DNA of 64,000 nt from an uncultured Anaerotruncus sp. (GTDB taxonomy: Bacteria > Bacillota > Clostridia > Oscillospirales > Ruminococcaceae). Under the pieces are notes generated by a model. The model saw only the letters and a program-made list of their open reading frames with translations, searched no databases and had not been told where the DNA came from. Within the stretch, counting starts at the first letter, position 1; each line of letters starts with the position of its first letter. Below are positions 53,818 through 62,407 of this stretch, in pieces. The position numbers and the translations under genes are program-made. The DNA lies in contig CALWZG010000003.1 in the NCBI GenBank assembly GCA_944385965.1, forward strand, positions 1 through 64,000, given 5' to 3'.

Positions 53818-54026
53818 CGCTTGGTAGCTTCCTGCTTCATCCGTACAACCTTTTTCCGCTGTTCGGTGTCCTCCTCATACAGCTCACCCCGTACAATTTT
53901 GATTTCCTTCGGGGCGTCAATGGCTACTTTGAAGCGATCCCCCGCTTCATTTACCTCAAAAACCGTAATAAAAATCTCATCATTTATAACGATGCTGTCC
54001 CCTAAATTCCGCCCTAATACCAGCAT
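53805..54026 (-). CDS. csrA: Carbon storage regulator CsrA
   Basis: 73 aa RNA-binding translational repressor. The start MLVLGRNLGDSIVINDEI and the segment KVAIDAPKEIKIVRGELYEE are the family core; the GxxG-like RNA-binding face is kept. In Gram-positives CsrA limits flagellin synthesis and is antagonised by FliW; no fliW lies in this window. The basic tail (KQEATKRKKR) is longer than usual. AGGAGG is 8 bases before the ATG. Confidence 0.94.
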   Translation of the reverse strand: MLVLGRNLGDSIVINDEIFITVFEVNEAGDRFKVAIDAPKEIKIVRGELYEEDTEQRKKVVRMKQEATKRKKR

Positions 54027-54108
54027 GCATCAATCCTCCTTGCTATTTGAAAAGTGCGCCTTTTTCTACACCTGTCTTTGAACCGCGCAATATCCACTGA
54101 TGGAAGCT

Positions 54109-54137
54109 TTTATATAAAATCAGCAAGTACATTTCAA
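54109..54137 (-). promoter_or_regulatory. Probable sigma-A promoter of csrA
   Basis: On the - strand TTGAAA (54137-54132), 17 bases, TATAAA (54114-54109), about 80 bases before the csrA start. Confidence 0.55.
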
Positions 54138-54154
54138 TATAAAAAATATTATTA

Positions 54155-54382
54155 TAACAGTAATATAATATCTGTTACGGTTATTAAAAACAAGTCCTTG
54201 TTTTTAATAATTTTACATCGATAAAATTTAAATTTTTATAAATTTTTAACAATAATCATTATTATAGTTATATCTTTTATCATTATTGAGAATAAAGTCT
54301 TATTTATAAGAAATCTAGAAATCTTAATAAATAAGGATTAATAGGATTTTTACAAGCAAATATTCTTAATTTTGAGAATATT
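54155..54382. promoter_or_regulatory. AT-rich region with strong palindromes between csrA and the desulfidase gene
   Basis: The whole 54027-54492 gap is very AT-rich and has no gene. It holds a perfect 14-base inverted repeat at 54181-54210 (left arm TTATTAAAAACAAG, centre TC), ATAACAG-N11-CTGTTAC at 54154-54178, and AATATTCT-N8-AGAATATT at 54359-54382. The first two are placed about 250-300 bases before the sigma-54 start and could be binding sites for the activator or another regulator. Confidence 0.6.
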
Positions 54383-54430
54383 GAGTTTGGATATATGCGG
54401 ATAAACTCCTTTTTTATCGCATTTTCAGAT

Positions 54431-54447
54431 TTGGCATGGATTTTGCT
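54431..54447 (+). promoter_or_regulatory. Sigma-54 (-24/-12) promoter
   Basis: TTGGCATGGATTTTGCT fits YTGGCACG-N4-TTGCW with one change; the GG (54433-54434) and GC (54445-54446) have the required spacing of ten bases between them. Expected start near 54458, 35 bases before the TTG start of the desulfidase gene. Confidence 0.88.
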
Positions 54448-54492
54448 ATATATAATTTAGAGATACCAGGCCAGTAAAAGGAGGATTCCATC

Positions 54493-55773
54493 TTGAATTA
54501 TAAAAATCTGCTTGAAGTTGTAAAATCTGAAATGAAACCTAGTATGGGATGTACCGAACCGGTGGCGTTAGGATTGGCGGTTTCCAATACCTGCTGCCGA
54601 TTGGATAAGCCCACAACTCACCTGAGCTTGCGGGTCAGCTCCAATATTTTCAAAAACGCCTTTTGCGTAAAAATCCCCAATACCACCCGAGCGGGAATCC
54701 CGTTGGCCGCTGTGCTGGGCTGTCTGCTGGCCCGGGAAGGGAATACCATGGAGCTGTTCGCTGGAGTAAATGACCAGCTGGTGGAACAGGCTGACCAGTT
54801 AATTGCCAATGGATTTGTGGAAACCCAGGTGCTGGAGGATAGCCGCTTTTATATTGAGGTTATCGCCACTGATGGGGAAAATCAGGTCCGTACCGTTACA
54901 GTGGACAGCCATGATAATCTGGTGTTGGTGCAGCGGAATGGGGAAACCCTGCTGGACAAGCTGGAATTTTCCGATGTCAAGGAGCATCCATCAGATGGGA
55001 TTACCCAAACCTCCATCCAACATCTGGTGGAAGTGGCAGAAACAATCCCTCTGGAAGAATTGCTGTTTCTCAAAGAAGCGGTGACCATGAACCTGAAAGC
55101 CTCTGATACAGGGCTTTCAGGAGACTATGGGCTGAATGTGGGCCGCAATCTGAAAAAGATGATGGATGTGGGACTGCTCCAGAAAGATTTGGTTTCCTAT
55201 ACCAAAATGGTGGTTTCCGCGGCTTCCGATTGCCGGATGGGCGGCGGAGCTGTTTCCGCCATGACCGTCCTGGGAAGCGGAAATCAAGGCTTTGAGGCCA
55301 CTCTGCCGGTCATAGCGGTCTGCCGCTATCAGGGGTACTCTGAGGAGAAAATGCTGCGGGCCCTCCTGCTCAGTATTTTGGTAACCATCCGCATTAAGTA
55401 TCATGTGGGACGCCTGTCCCCCATCTGCGGAGCTACCTTATCCGGTTCAGGAGCCGCCGCCGCCATCGCTTGGCTGCTGGGAGGAAACCAGACCCAGATT
55501 GAAGGTGCGATACAAAATATGCTGGGAAATCTGGCGGGGATGCTTTGCGATGGGGCAAAGGATGACTGTGCCATGAAACTTTGCACCTGCGCTGGAGAAG
55601 CGGTACTTTCCGCCCAGCTGGCCCTGGGCGGCAGCATTATCCAAAAGACAGATGGTATTATTTCCCAGCATGTGGAAGACACCATCAAAAATGTAGCCTG
55701 TTTATCCAAGGAGGGCATGTCCACTGTGGACATGAAAATCATCAACATTATGATGAACAAGGAAACACAATAA
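54493..55773 (+). CDS. cyuA: L-cysteine desulfidase (UPF0597, CyuA/CdsB type)
   Basis: 426 aa, serine-dehydratase-alpha-like fold. It breaks L-cysteine into pyruvate, ammonia and sulfide with a 4Fe-4S cluster. The family N-terminus MGCTEPVALGLA and the Cys cluster in CDGAKDDCAMKLCTC are present, as is the Gly-rich GATLSGSGAAAA. TTG start with AAAAGGAGGA upstream. The sigma-54 promoter and upstream activator gene suggest induction by cysteine. Confidence 0.92.
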   Translation: MNYKNLLEVVKSEMKPSMGCTEPVALGLAVSNTCCRLDKPTTHLSLRVSSNIFKNAFCVKIPNTTRAGIPLAAVLGCLLAREGNTMELFAGVNDQLVEQADQLIANGFVETQVLEDSRFYIEVIATDGENQVRTVTVDSHDNLVLVQRNGETLLDKLEFSDVKEHPSDGITQTSIQHLVEVAETIPLEELLFLKEAVTMNLKASDTGLSGDYGLNVGRNLKKMMDVGLLQKDLVSYTKMVVSAASDCRMGGGAVSAMTVLGSGNQGFEATLPVIAVCRYQGYSEEKMLRALLLSILVTIRIKYHVGRLSPICGATLSGSGAAAAIAWLLGGNQTQIEGAIQNMLGNLAGMLCDGAKDDCAMKLCTCAGEAVLSAQLALGGSIIQKTDGIISQHVEDTIKNVACLSKEGMSTVDMKIINIMMNKETQ

Positions 55774-55792
55774 TCCCTATCCTTGCCTGGAT

Positions 55793-56677
55793 TTAAGAGA
55801 TATCCCTGTGGGGGATGTCTCTTTTCTTTTTGAGCAGAAAGCCGGACTGGATAGCGCCGGTGGGACAAACCCGCTGGCAGTCACCGCACCGCACACAATC
55901 TATGCTGTTTGGCCGCTCCCATACAGGAATGTCCATTTTGCAGGCGGTTTGGCACCCTTTGCAGCGGGTACATTTTTCAGTATCCACTTCCATGTGGTAT
56001 ACGCTGATGGGGTTGAACCAGCCATATACAGCCCCTAAGGGACAGAGATATTTGCAAAAAGGCCGGTAATACCGGATGGATAAAAACACCAGAAGAAGCA
56101 GTAAAAACATTTTCCAGTAGAACAGCAGGCCAATGGACCATCTCATGCCTTCATGCAGCAGTACCAAAGGAATTCCGCCGCCGAGGGTTCCACTGGGACA
56201 AATGTATTTGCAGAACCAGGGGTCCCCCAATGCCACTCCCTGGGTGGTCACCAAAGGAAGCAGGATAACAAACAAGGCCAACACCACATACTTGCACCAG
56301 GAGAGCCAGCGGTGGCCAGGAAGGTTCTTTTTCTTGGTGCCCAGAGGGATTTTATGCAGGAGTTCCTGGACCAGCCCGAAGGGACAGAGCCATCCGCAGA
56401 CAAACCGTCCCAGAAGTACCCCGAACAGCATCAGCGTACCAAAAACATAACAGGAAAAACGGAAGGTGCCGCTTCCCAGTACTGCCTGCAAGGCGCCAAT
56501 GGGACAGGCACCAACGGCACCGGGACAGGAATAGCAGTTTAAACCGGGGACGCAGAGGGATTTAGAGGAGCCGGTGTAAATTTTCCCTTTCAGGAAGCCC
56601 GCCATGTAGCCGTTTGTGAGGGCAAACCAAGCAGCTTGAAACCAATGGCGTCCAGCTCCGCCTTTTCTTTTAGCCAA
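55793..56677 (-). CDS. Membrane 4Fe-4S protein (NapH/CcoG-like)
   Basis: About 294 aa. Several membrane helices with two CP motif pairs (CVPGLNCYSCPGAVGACPIG and WLCPFGLVQE; KYICPSG; KYLCPLG), then two 4Fe-4S ferredoxin motifs (CTRCKGCQTACKMD and CVRCGDCQRVCPTG). It probably carries electrons across or at the membrane. TTG 56677 is preferred because it matches the family start and lies 10 bases after GGAG; the longer ATG at 56701 has no ribosome site. It overlaps the small CXXC gene. Confidence 0.85.
   Translation of the reverse strand: MAKRKGGAGRHWFQAAWFALTNGYMAGFLKGKIYTGSSKSLCVPGLNCYSCPGAVGACPIGALQAVLGSGTFRFSCYVFGTLMLFGVLLGRFVCGWLCPFGLVQELLHKIPLGTKKKNLPGHRWLSWCKYVVLALFVILLPLVTTQGVALGDPWFCKYICPSGTLGGGIPLVLLHEGMRWSIGLLFYWKMFLLLLLVFLSIRYYRPFCKYLCPLGAVYGWFNPISVYHMEVDTEKCTRCKGCQTACKMDIPVWERPNSIDCVRCGDCQRVCPTGAIQSGFLLKKKRDIPHRDIS
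55795..55831 (+). terminator. Terminator after cyuA
   Basis: AAGAGATATCCC and GGGGATGTCTCTT around TGTG, then TTTTCTTTTT. It overlaps the end of the convergent 4Fe-4S protein gene. Confidence 0.75.
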
Positions 56678-56813
56678 GACCAATACACTCCATGCAAACA
56701 TTGGAGGCTTTCATAAATACAACCCTCAGTTCCTCCCGAAAAGTTCCCGCCCCAATCAGAATGACCGCCAGCAGCAGGCACATCCCTTGGGCTAGTCGTT
56801 TTTTAGCTTCCAT
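56670..56813 (-). CDS. Small CXXC-motif membrane peptide (CD1871A-like)
   Basis: 47 aa. A short basic start (MEAKKRLAQG), one membrane helix, then REELRVVFMKAS and NVCMECIGLG at the end. This matches the CD1871A family of CXXC peptides that sit between TlpA-type thioredoxins and 4Fe-4S membrane proteins in Clostridia. AGGAGGGGGAG precedes the ATG. It lies 11 bases after tlpA and overlaps the next gene. Confidence 0.8.
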   Translation of the reverse strand: MEAKKRLAQGMCLLLAVILIGAGTFREELRVVFMKASNVCMECIGLG

Positions 56814-56824
56814 GCTCCCCCTCC

Positions 56825-57460
56825 TCAAGCGATAGACGCTAATTTTTCCTCAATCAGCTCGACCCAGGACTCCTCATCCGCACCGCCAATAATCCCTTGT
56901 CCAACCCAATTTCCGTTTTCATCCACAAAGATGGTGGTGGGGTAAGCGGGTATGGTGCTGATAAGGGAATCAAAAAGGGGGCCTTCAGGGACGATGTGCA
57001 GATAATCGGCGCCGCTTTCCTCAACCAGCTGCTGAGCGATTTCCACAATATCTGTCATTATCTCGCCTTCCCGGTCCACAGTGTCTCCGCAGATGCCCAC
57101 AATCTGGAACTGTTCCGCTGGATAAGCTTGGGACAGCTTACCGAAAATGGGCAGTTCCTTTCGGCAGGGACCGCAAAAGGTTCCCCAAACATTCACCAAG
57201 GTCAGCTTGTGACCCTTAAAAATTTCCTGGTCCACTGGATTTCCCTCCAAATCCAACGCTGTAAAGGAGGTGAGAGCAGCCTGAGGTCCCTCAGTGGAAG
57301 CTGGGGAGGAAGCTGATTCCTCCGGGAGGGAGCTTTCTGAGGAAGCGGAGTTTTGAGCGGGCAGGGCAGAACTGGAGGAACTCTCCTGTCCTCCAGCGCA
57401 GGCGGCCAGAAGGCTGGCGGCCAACAATCCCGCACAGAGTATGGAAAGTTTAGAGCGCAT
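56825..57460 (-). CDS. TlpA-like thioredoxin lipoprotein
   Basis: 211 aa. Signal with a lipobox (LLAACAGG, Cys near residue 20), a Ser/Ala/Glu-rich linker, then a thioredoxin fold with active site WGTFCGPC and the cis-Pro region (IPAYPTTIFVDENG). Extracytoplasmic thiol redox, likely fed by the neighbouring CXXC peptide and 4Fe-4S protein. ATG 57460 is chosen: AAGGAG is 9 bases away, and the ATG at 57466 is too close. It overlaps metF by 11 bases. Confidence 0.9.
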   Translation of the reverse strand: MRSKLSILCAGLLAASLLAACAGGQESSSSSALPAQNSASSESSLPEESASSPASTEGPQAALTSFTALDLEGNPVDQEIFKGHKLTLVNVWGTFCGPCRKELPIFGKLSQAYPAEQFQIVGICGDTVDREGEIMTDIVEIAQQLVEESGADYLHIVPEGPLFDSLISTIPAYPTTIFVDENGNWVGQGIIGGADEESWVELIEEKLASIA

Positions 57461-58340
57461 TCTCATGGTCTCCTTCCTTTGTTTGGAACAGGCTGGCCAC
57501 CGCCTGACATATTTTTTGAGCCACATAAGGGTTGTTCATGGTATACAGATGGATGCCGTCCACCCCTTGGGTGACAAGGTCAGTGATTTGGTCCACTGCG
57601 TAAGCAATACCAGCGTCCCGCAGAGCCTCAGGCTGGTCCTCATACCGCTGAATCATTTTGGAGAATTTTGGGGGCAGGCTGGAGCCGCACAGGGAAACCA
57701 TTCTGAGAATCTGCTTGGCGTTTACCACCGGCATGATGCCTGCCTCAATGGGAACATTGATTCCCGCCAGGGCGCACCGCTCCTGGAACTCATAGAAATA
57801 CCGGTTGTCGAAAAACAGTTGGGTAATCAGTTCATCCGCTCCGGCATCCACCTTGCGCTTCAGGTTTTGGATGTCCTCCACCATGTTTTGGGACTCACTG
57901 TGTCCCTCAGGATAACAGGCTCCAATCACATTGAAATCTCCCTGAGATTTGATGAAGGTCACCAAATCACTAGCGTGCTGGAAGACCCCCTTAGGCTCGT
58001 AAGAAGGGTTTCTATCTCCCCGCAAAGCCAGCAGGTTCTCAATCCCTAACTCGCTGCATCTGCGCAGAAAATCAGAAACCTCCTGCTGGTCCAGGCACAG
58101 GCAGGGCAGATGGGCGACCCCCTCAATGCCATAGTCCCGTTTGATGGAAGCGGCGATTTCCAAAGTAGCCCCAAAGTTTTCGCTGCCGCCAGCGCCATAT
58201 GTAACACTGATAAAATCAGGGTTCAGCCCCTTCAAACCATCCAGTGTGGTATAGATGGTTTCGATTCCAGCGGTGCGCTTTGGAGGGAATACCTCAAAGG
58301 ACAGCACCTGCTTTTTTTTGAAAAATTCTCTTGTTTTCAT
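57450..58340 (-). CDS. metF: Methylenetetrahydrofolate reductase MetF
   Basis: 296 aa flavoprotein that reduces methylene-THF to methyl-THF. The TIM-barrel motifs SFEVFPPK, FISVTYGAGGS, LLALRGDRN and ADELITQLFFDN are present. It is the first gene of a four-gene - strand operon. No SAM box was found upstream; an extended -10 (TGG-TATGAT, 58406-58414) lies about 65 bases before the start. Confidence 0.94.
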   Translation of the reverse strand: MKTREFFKKKQVLSFEVFPPKRTAGIETIYTTLDGLKGLNPDFISVTYGAGGSENFGATLEIAASIKRDYGIEGVAHLPCLCLDQQEVSDFLRRCSELGIENLLALRGDRNPSYEPKGVFQHASDLVTFIKSQGDFNVIGACYPEGHSESQNMVEDIQNLKRKVDAGADELITQLFFDNRYFYEFQERCALAGINVPIEAGIMPVVNAKQILRMVSLCGSSLPPKFSKMIQRYEDQPEALRDAGIAYAVDQITDLVTQGVDGIHLYTMNNPYVAQKICQAVASLFQTKEGDHENAL

Positions 58341-58477
58341 ACCAATTAATCCCCTTCCACCCTATGGATAGATTGCATAATGTATATAAAATTGATTATT
58401 TTGATATCATACCATAAATATTTTGTAAATGCCAGATAAAGCCGCTTTTAACTTTAAAATATTTCATGAATGATTTA

Positions 58478-58510
58478 AAAAGGAGAGACCCTTTAAAAAG
58501 TCTCTCCTTG
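58478..58510 (-). terminator. Terminator after the ECF S-component gene
   Basis: AAGGAGAGAC paired with GTCTCTCCTT, loop of ten; on the - strand followed by TTTTTAAA. Confidence 0.85.
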
Positions 58511-58558
58511 CAAATAAAAGCGTTATATAAACTCTGGACGGGGCTTTCACACGGGGGA

Positions 58559-59191
58559 TTAAATCCGGCTGTTTTCAGTATTTTTTAACAGTGGAGGTAC
58601 AATCAGACCCGCCAAAACAGCGGCTACAACCGCCTCCGCCAAACCGTTTGTAAAGACCACACCCATCAATACCATAGCTAATTTTTCAAAGGCCACCTGT
58701 TTTACGGCAGCATACTGCTGGCCAAACAGCACATAAATGCTGCCCATTACCAAAATGGTGTTGGTTATGGCGCCCGCCAGGCCCGCTAAAACGCAGGAGG
58801 TCCGTTTACTGTGAAACAGCTTGGAAAACAGCCGAAATAATAAGGCTGTTACCACACCAATGAGAATCCGGGGTACCATAGAGATAAAAAGAGCCTTGGG
58901 ACTTCCCGCGTCGGCGCCCGGAACCGGTATGAAAGGGGAGAACACAAAGGAGGATAAGTTTGGTTCCATTGTGTTTTTGATAATGCTGGTAAGCCCGAAT
59001 ACTCCCCCTAAGACAGCTCCCGCCTTGGGCCCCAGCAGGATGGCTCCAATAATCACAGGGATATGAACGGTGGTAGCTTTGATGAAAACCAATGGGATAT
59101 ACCCCAGGAATGGCACAAAGGCTACTACCACCACCAGTGCAGCCATTAAGGAAAGCTGCACCATGTACTTTGTTTTCTGCCGATTGATCAA
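58559..59191 (-). CDS. ECF transporter S component (possibly pantothenate, PanT-like)
   Basis: 210 aa, about six membrane helices with the S-component features (N-terminal LMAALVVVVAFVP, short-chain small residues AAL in helix 1). It binds one vitamin and works with a shared EcfAAT module not seen here. Because it follows a CoaX-like gene by 51 bases, pantothenate is a reasonable guess, not shown. TTG start with GGAGG upstream. Confidence 0.75.
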   Translation of the reverse strand: MINRQKTKYMVQLSLMAALVVVVAFVPFLGYIPLVFIKATTVHIPVIIGAILLGPKAGAVLGGVFGLTSIIKNTMEPNLSSFVFSPFIPVPGADAGSPKALFISMVPRILIGVVTALLFRLFSKLFHSKRTSCVLAGLAGAITNTILVMGSIYVLFGQQYAAVKQVAFEKLAMVLMGVVFTNGLAEAVVAAVLAGLIVPPLLKNTENSRI

Positions 59192-59242
59192 TTCAATTCC
59201 TCCCAGCTGCCGTTCCGAATTGGATACAGCGCTTATTTGGGA

Positions 59243-60013
59243 TTATTTCTGATTCTTCAAATATAACAGGTACAGCCCTTGATGGAGCAGATGAGACTGA
59301 TAGACAGCTTCCTCCGACCAACACCGGCAAACCGTTTTGGCTAAAGACCCTCCTGTCACAATCGCCTTCGCCTGTTCTCCCAGTACCCCTCTGTATCGGG
59401 CCAGCATCCCCTCCAGCATGGAGATGGTTCCATACAGAATTCCAGAACGGATGGCGTCTCCGGTCCCACGACCTAAAAGCATCGCTTTTGGGTCAAAGGA
59501 TACATCTGGAAGCTGGGCGGAGCTTTTGCACAGGTGCTCCAGGGAACTTTCCACACCAGGCAGAATCGAACGGCCGATTAGGGCCCCAGATGCGTCAATA
59601 GCGGTGAAGGTGGTGGCTCCAGCCAATTGGATGAGAACAAAAGGAGGCTGAAACCGTTTTAGGGCCGCCGCTGCGTTGCAGATAAAATCTGACCCTACCG
59701 TTCCAAGGTTATCCAGCCGCAGATTCAAACCGGTCTTAATGCCAGCCTCCACCACCAAAGGCGTCTTTCCGCACAAGCGTTGGGCGGCCTTTTTCAGGGT
59801 GTGGGTGAGGGCTGGTACCACCGAGGATAAAGCTGCCCCGTCCAAGTAAGCGGTCTGGATTCCGTGAAAAGCCAAAACTCCTTGCATAGCGGCGGCGTAC
59901 TGGTCACTGGTACCACAAAGGTCTGTTCCTATGGAGGAGGAAGCTTGTTGGTTCCCGCCCTCATAAACCCCCAGACTGATTTCCCGGTTGTCAATATGGA
60001 TGGTCAGGACCAC
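59243..60013 (-). CDS. Divergent type III pantothenate kinase (CoaX-like)
   Basis: 256 aa ASKHA-fold protein. Whole-length similarity to CoaX is visible (NLGTVGSDFICNAAAAL, ATTFTAID, GRSILPGVESSLEHL). Key loops differ: the first phosphate loop DxGNT is DNREI, the GADR motif is GSDF, and DxGTATT is QLAGATT. The catalytic Asp of GSD remains. Activity is uncertain; another true CoaX or CoaA may exist elsewhere. GTG start after AGGAGGAGAGG. Confidence 0.75.
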   Translation of the reverse strand: MVLTIHIDNREISLGVYEGGNQQASSSIGTDLCGTSDQYAAAMQGVLAFHGIQTAYLDGAALSSVVPALTHTLKKAAQRLCGKTPLVVEAGIKTGLNLRLDNLGTVGSDFICNAAAALKRFQPPFVLIQLAGATTFTAIDASGALIGRSILPGVESSLEHLCKSSAQLPDVSFDPKAMLLGRGTGDAIRSGILYGTISMLEGMLARYRGVLGEQAKAIVTGGSLAKTVCRCWSEEAVYQSHLLHQGLYLLYLKNQK

Positions 60014-60049
60014 TTGCCTCTCCTCCTCTCAGAAATGAATCCTTTCCTA

Positions 60050-60128
60050 ATTATAAAGGGCGGCGGCCGCTTGTCAAGGGCCAGGGAGAATTTCTTTTCT
60101 GGACAGTCAAGAGGACACATGCTACAAT
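60050..60128. promoter_or_regulatory. Divergent sigma-A promoters
   Basis: On the - strand TTGACA (60077-60072), 16 bases, TATAAT (60055-60050), for the coaX-like operon. On the + strand TGGACA (60100-60105), 17 bases, TACAAT (60123-60128) with extended TGC, for the VanZ-like gene. Confidence 0.8.
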
Positions 60129-60164
60129 GGAACCCGCAGAATGTGGCGAAAGGGGAGGATGTTT

Positions 60165-60707
60165 ATGATAAGCCGGGTCATTGGATTGGTTGTTCAGGCG
60201 CTGCGGGTTGCCTGCCCTCTATACGCAATATGGGTTTTTATCAGAATCCTCTGGCTTATAAGACGAAAGCATCAGCTTTCCTGGAAGCGGGAAGGGGTTG
60301 TTCAGTTATTGGTATTCTACTTGTTTTGTTTAGCGGGGATTACTATTTTTCGTTATGGACCAGACCCCTCTATGGCAGGCCGCTGGAACCTGATTCCTGT
60401 GATTCATACCATAGAGATTTTATGGGCAGACTCGGCAGGGGCTTTCCTTTATAATGTGGTTGGCAATTTGATTTGGTTTGTCCCCTTGGGTGTGCTGCTG
60501 CCCTTTTTGTCTTCCCGGTTTCAGGCCCCTTGGTCAGCCCTGCTGGCAGGAGGACTGGTGTCCGCATGTATTGAGATTTCCCAGTTGGTTTTAGGAACAG
60601 GGGTTTGCGACATTGATGATTTGCTTTTTAACGCTTTGGGGGCTCTGCTGGGATGGGGAGTTTGGAAGTTGTTTTTTAAGCTGAAAAGGCGTGGGACTCT
60701 CTTGTAA
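60165..60707 (+). CDS. VanZ-like membrane protein
   Basis: 180 aa, four to five membrane helices. The family core NLIPVIHTIEI, NVVGNLIWFVPLGVLLP and IEISQLVLGTGVCDIDDLLFNALGALLG is clear. Function unsure; VanZ relatives confer slight glycopeptide tolerance. ATG 60165 has AAGGGGAGG 6 bases upstream. Confidence 0.88.
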   Translation: MISRVIGLVVQALRVACPLYAIWVFIRILWLIRRKHQLSWKREGVVQLLVFYLFCLAGITIFRYGPDPSMAGRWNLIPVIHTIEILWADSAGAFLYNVVGNLIWFVPLGVLLPFLSSRFQAPWSALLAGGLVSACIEISQLVLGTGVCDIDDLLFNALGALLGWGVWKLFFKLKRRGTLL

Positions 60708-60725
60708 AGAGGCCCACGCCTTTTG
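60684..60725. terminator. Bidirectional terminator between vanZ-like and DUF1846 genes
   Basis: AAAAGGCGTGGG (60684-60695) paired with CCCACGCCTTTT (60713-60724). Confidence 0.9.
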
Positions 60726-60729
60726 TACT

Positions 60730-62211
60730 TTATTTATGATACAGCTTTTTGGTTTGATAGGTAGGTTCCTGGGTCAGATTGATTCCCAATTTTTTAAAGA
60801 TGGCCACATCCACCTGAGACAAAATCACAGAGGAATGAGCCTCACAGTTTTTCAGGCGGGCCAGCTGCTTCATGGCCTCCTCAGCGGCCGGGTCTGTGGC
60901 GGCGCTGATGGAAAGAGCAATGAGGGTTTCGTCGGTGTGCAGGCGGGGATTGTGGTTGCCCAGATGGTCAATTTTCAGGTGCTGGATAGGCTGGATAATG
61001 GTGGGGGAAATCACATGGACATCATGGGGGATTCCCGCCAACAGCTTTAAAGCGTTCAGCAGCACCGCGGAAGAAGCGCCCAGCAGAGGGGAGGTGCCGC
61101 CGGTGACAATTGTGCCATCATGCAGTTCAATGGCGGCGGCGGGAGCCCCGTCTTCCTCCACCCGCTCCAAGGCTTTGGCAGCTACTGGGCGGTCCGCTGT
61201 GGAAACCCCCGCTTTACTCATCAGAAGCTCCAGCTTATAAACCGTTTCCTCATCCACCAGACCCATACGCTGGTTGCAGCGGGTTTGATAATAGCGGCGG
61301 ATAATCTCCTGCTTGGAGGCGGCCTGTACAGCCTCATCATCAAAGATGCACAGTCCGGCCATATTTACTCCCATATCGGTGGGAGACTTATAGGGACACT
61401 GGCCAAAAATCCGCTCATAGATGGCGCTGAGTACCGGGAAAATCTCAATGTCCCGGTTGTAGTTCACGGTGGTTTCCCCATAGGCTTCCAGATGGAAGGG
61501 GTCAATCATATTCACGTCATTCAGGTCGGCTGTGGCCGCCTCATAGGCCAGATTGACAGGGTGCTTCAGAGGGAGGTTCCAGACAGGGAAGGTTTCAAAT
61601 TTGGAGTAGCTGGCTTTGATGCCCCGTTTATTCTCGTGGTAGAGTTGGGACAGGCAGACTGCCATCTTTCCGCTGCCAGGACCGGGGGCGGTTACCACCA
61701 CCAGGGGCCGGCTGGTTTCGATATATTCGTTTTTTCCGTAGCCATCGTCACTGACGATTAAAGGAATGTTGGAGGGATAGCCAGCGATAGGATAATGCAG
61801 ATATACCTTGACCCCCAAGTTTTCCAGGCGGCGCTTGAACGCTTCCGCCGCAGGCTGTCCGGCGTACTGGGCGATGACTACGCTGCCCACATACAGGCCA
61901 ATGGCCCGGAAGGCGTCAATCAGCCGCAGAACATCCACATCATAGGTGATGCCCAGGTCACCCCGCACCTTGTTTTTCTCGATGTCGGAGGCGTTGATGA
62001 CAATGACAATCTCAGCGCTGTCCTTCAGCTGAAGGAGCATCTTTATTTTACTGTCCGGGGCGAATCCGGGAAGAACACGGGAAGCGTGGTAATCATCAAA
62101 CAATTTCCCGCCAAATTCCAGATAAAGCTTTCCGGCCTTGGAGATACGCTCCAAGATATGCTCCGATTGAAGCTTTACATATTTTTCATTATCAAACCCA
62201 GCCTTATACAC
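60730..62211 (-). CDS. DUF1846 family protein
   Basis: 493 aa cytoplasmic protein. A P-loop-like [17 protein letters not shown] near residue 175, and conserved blocks [18 protein letters not shown] and [21 protein letters not shown], match the DUF1846 family widespread in Firmicutes. Biochemical role unknown. GTG start, AGGAGG 8 bases upstream. A - strand promoter (TTGCCT, 17 bases, TAAAAT) is at 62269-62297. Confidence 0.88.
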   Translation of the reverse strand: MYKAGFDNEKYVKLQSEHILERISKAGKLYLEFGGKLFDDYHASRVLPGFAPDSKIKMLLQLKDSAEIVIVINASDIEKNKVRGDLGITYDVDVLRLIDAFRAIGLYVGSVVIAQYAGQPAAEAFKRRLENLGVKVYLHYPIAGYPSNIPLIVSDDGYGKNEYIETSRPLVVVTAPGPGSGKMAVCLSQLYHENKRGIKASYSKFETFPVWNLPLKHPVNLAYEAATADLNDVNMIDPFHLEAYGETTVNYNRDIEIFPVLSAIYERIFGQCPYKSPTDMGVNMAGLCIFDDEAVQAASKQEIIRRYYQTRCNQRMGLVDEETVYKLELLMSKAGVSTADRPVAAKALERVEEDGAPAAAIELHDGTIVTGGTSPLLGASSAVLLNALKLLAGIPHDVHVISPTIIQPIQHLKIDHLGNHNPRLHTDETLIALSISAATDPAAEEAMKQLARLKNCEAHSSVILSQVDVAIFKKLGINLTQEPTYQTKKLYHK

Positions 62212-62268
62212 AGATAGAACCTCCTCAAACTCGCTGTTTTGTAGGACCAGAAAACAAAATCACCTTTT

Positions 62269-62297
62269 ATTTTACAAGTTTAGCGGAAAAAAGGCAA
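62269..62297 (-). promoter_or_regulatory. Promoter of the DUF1846 gene
   Basis: On the - strand TTGCCT (62297-62292), 17-base spacer, TAAAAT (62274-62269); about 58 bases before the GTG start. Confidence 0.6.
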
Positions 62298-62365
62298 GTC
62301 TAAAACAGATGAAAGTTCAGAGGCCTTTTTTTGCCTTTTGCCAAAATTTCACAAAATTACCATAA

Positions 62366-62391
62366 AAACAACCGCCTCAGAAGGGCGGTTG
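62366..62391 (-). terminator. Terminator after the histidine-kinase-like gene
   Basis: AACCGCC paired with GGCGGTT; on the - strand followed by GTTTTTATGG. Confidence 0.8.
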
Positions 62392-62407
62392 AGACACAGT
62401 TCATGGG

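Noticed and set aside
58341..58480. SAM riboswitch upstream of metF
   Set aside because: The region is AT-rich without the SAM-I core; only an extended -10 is seen.
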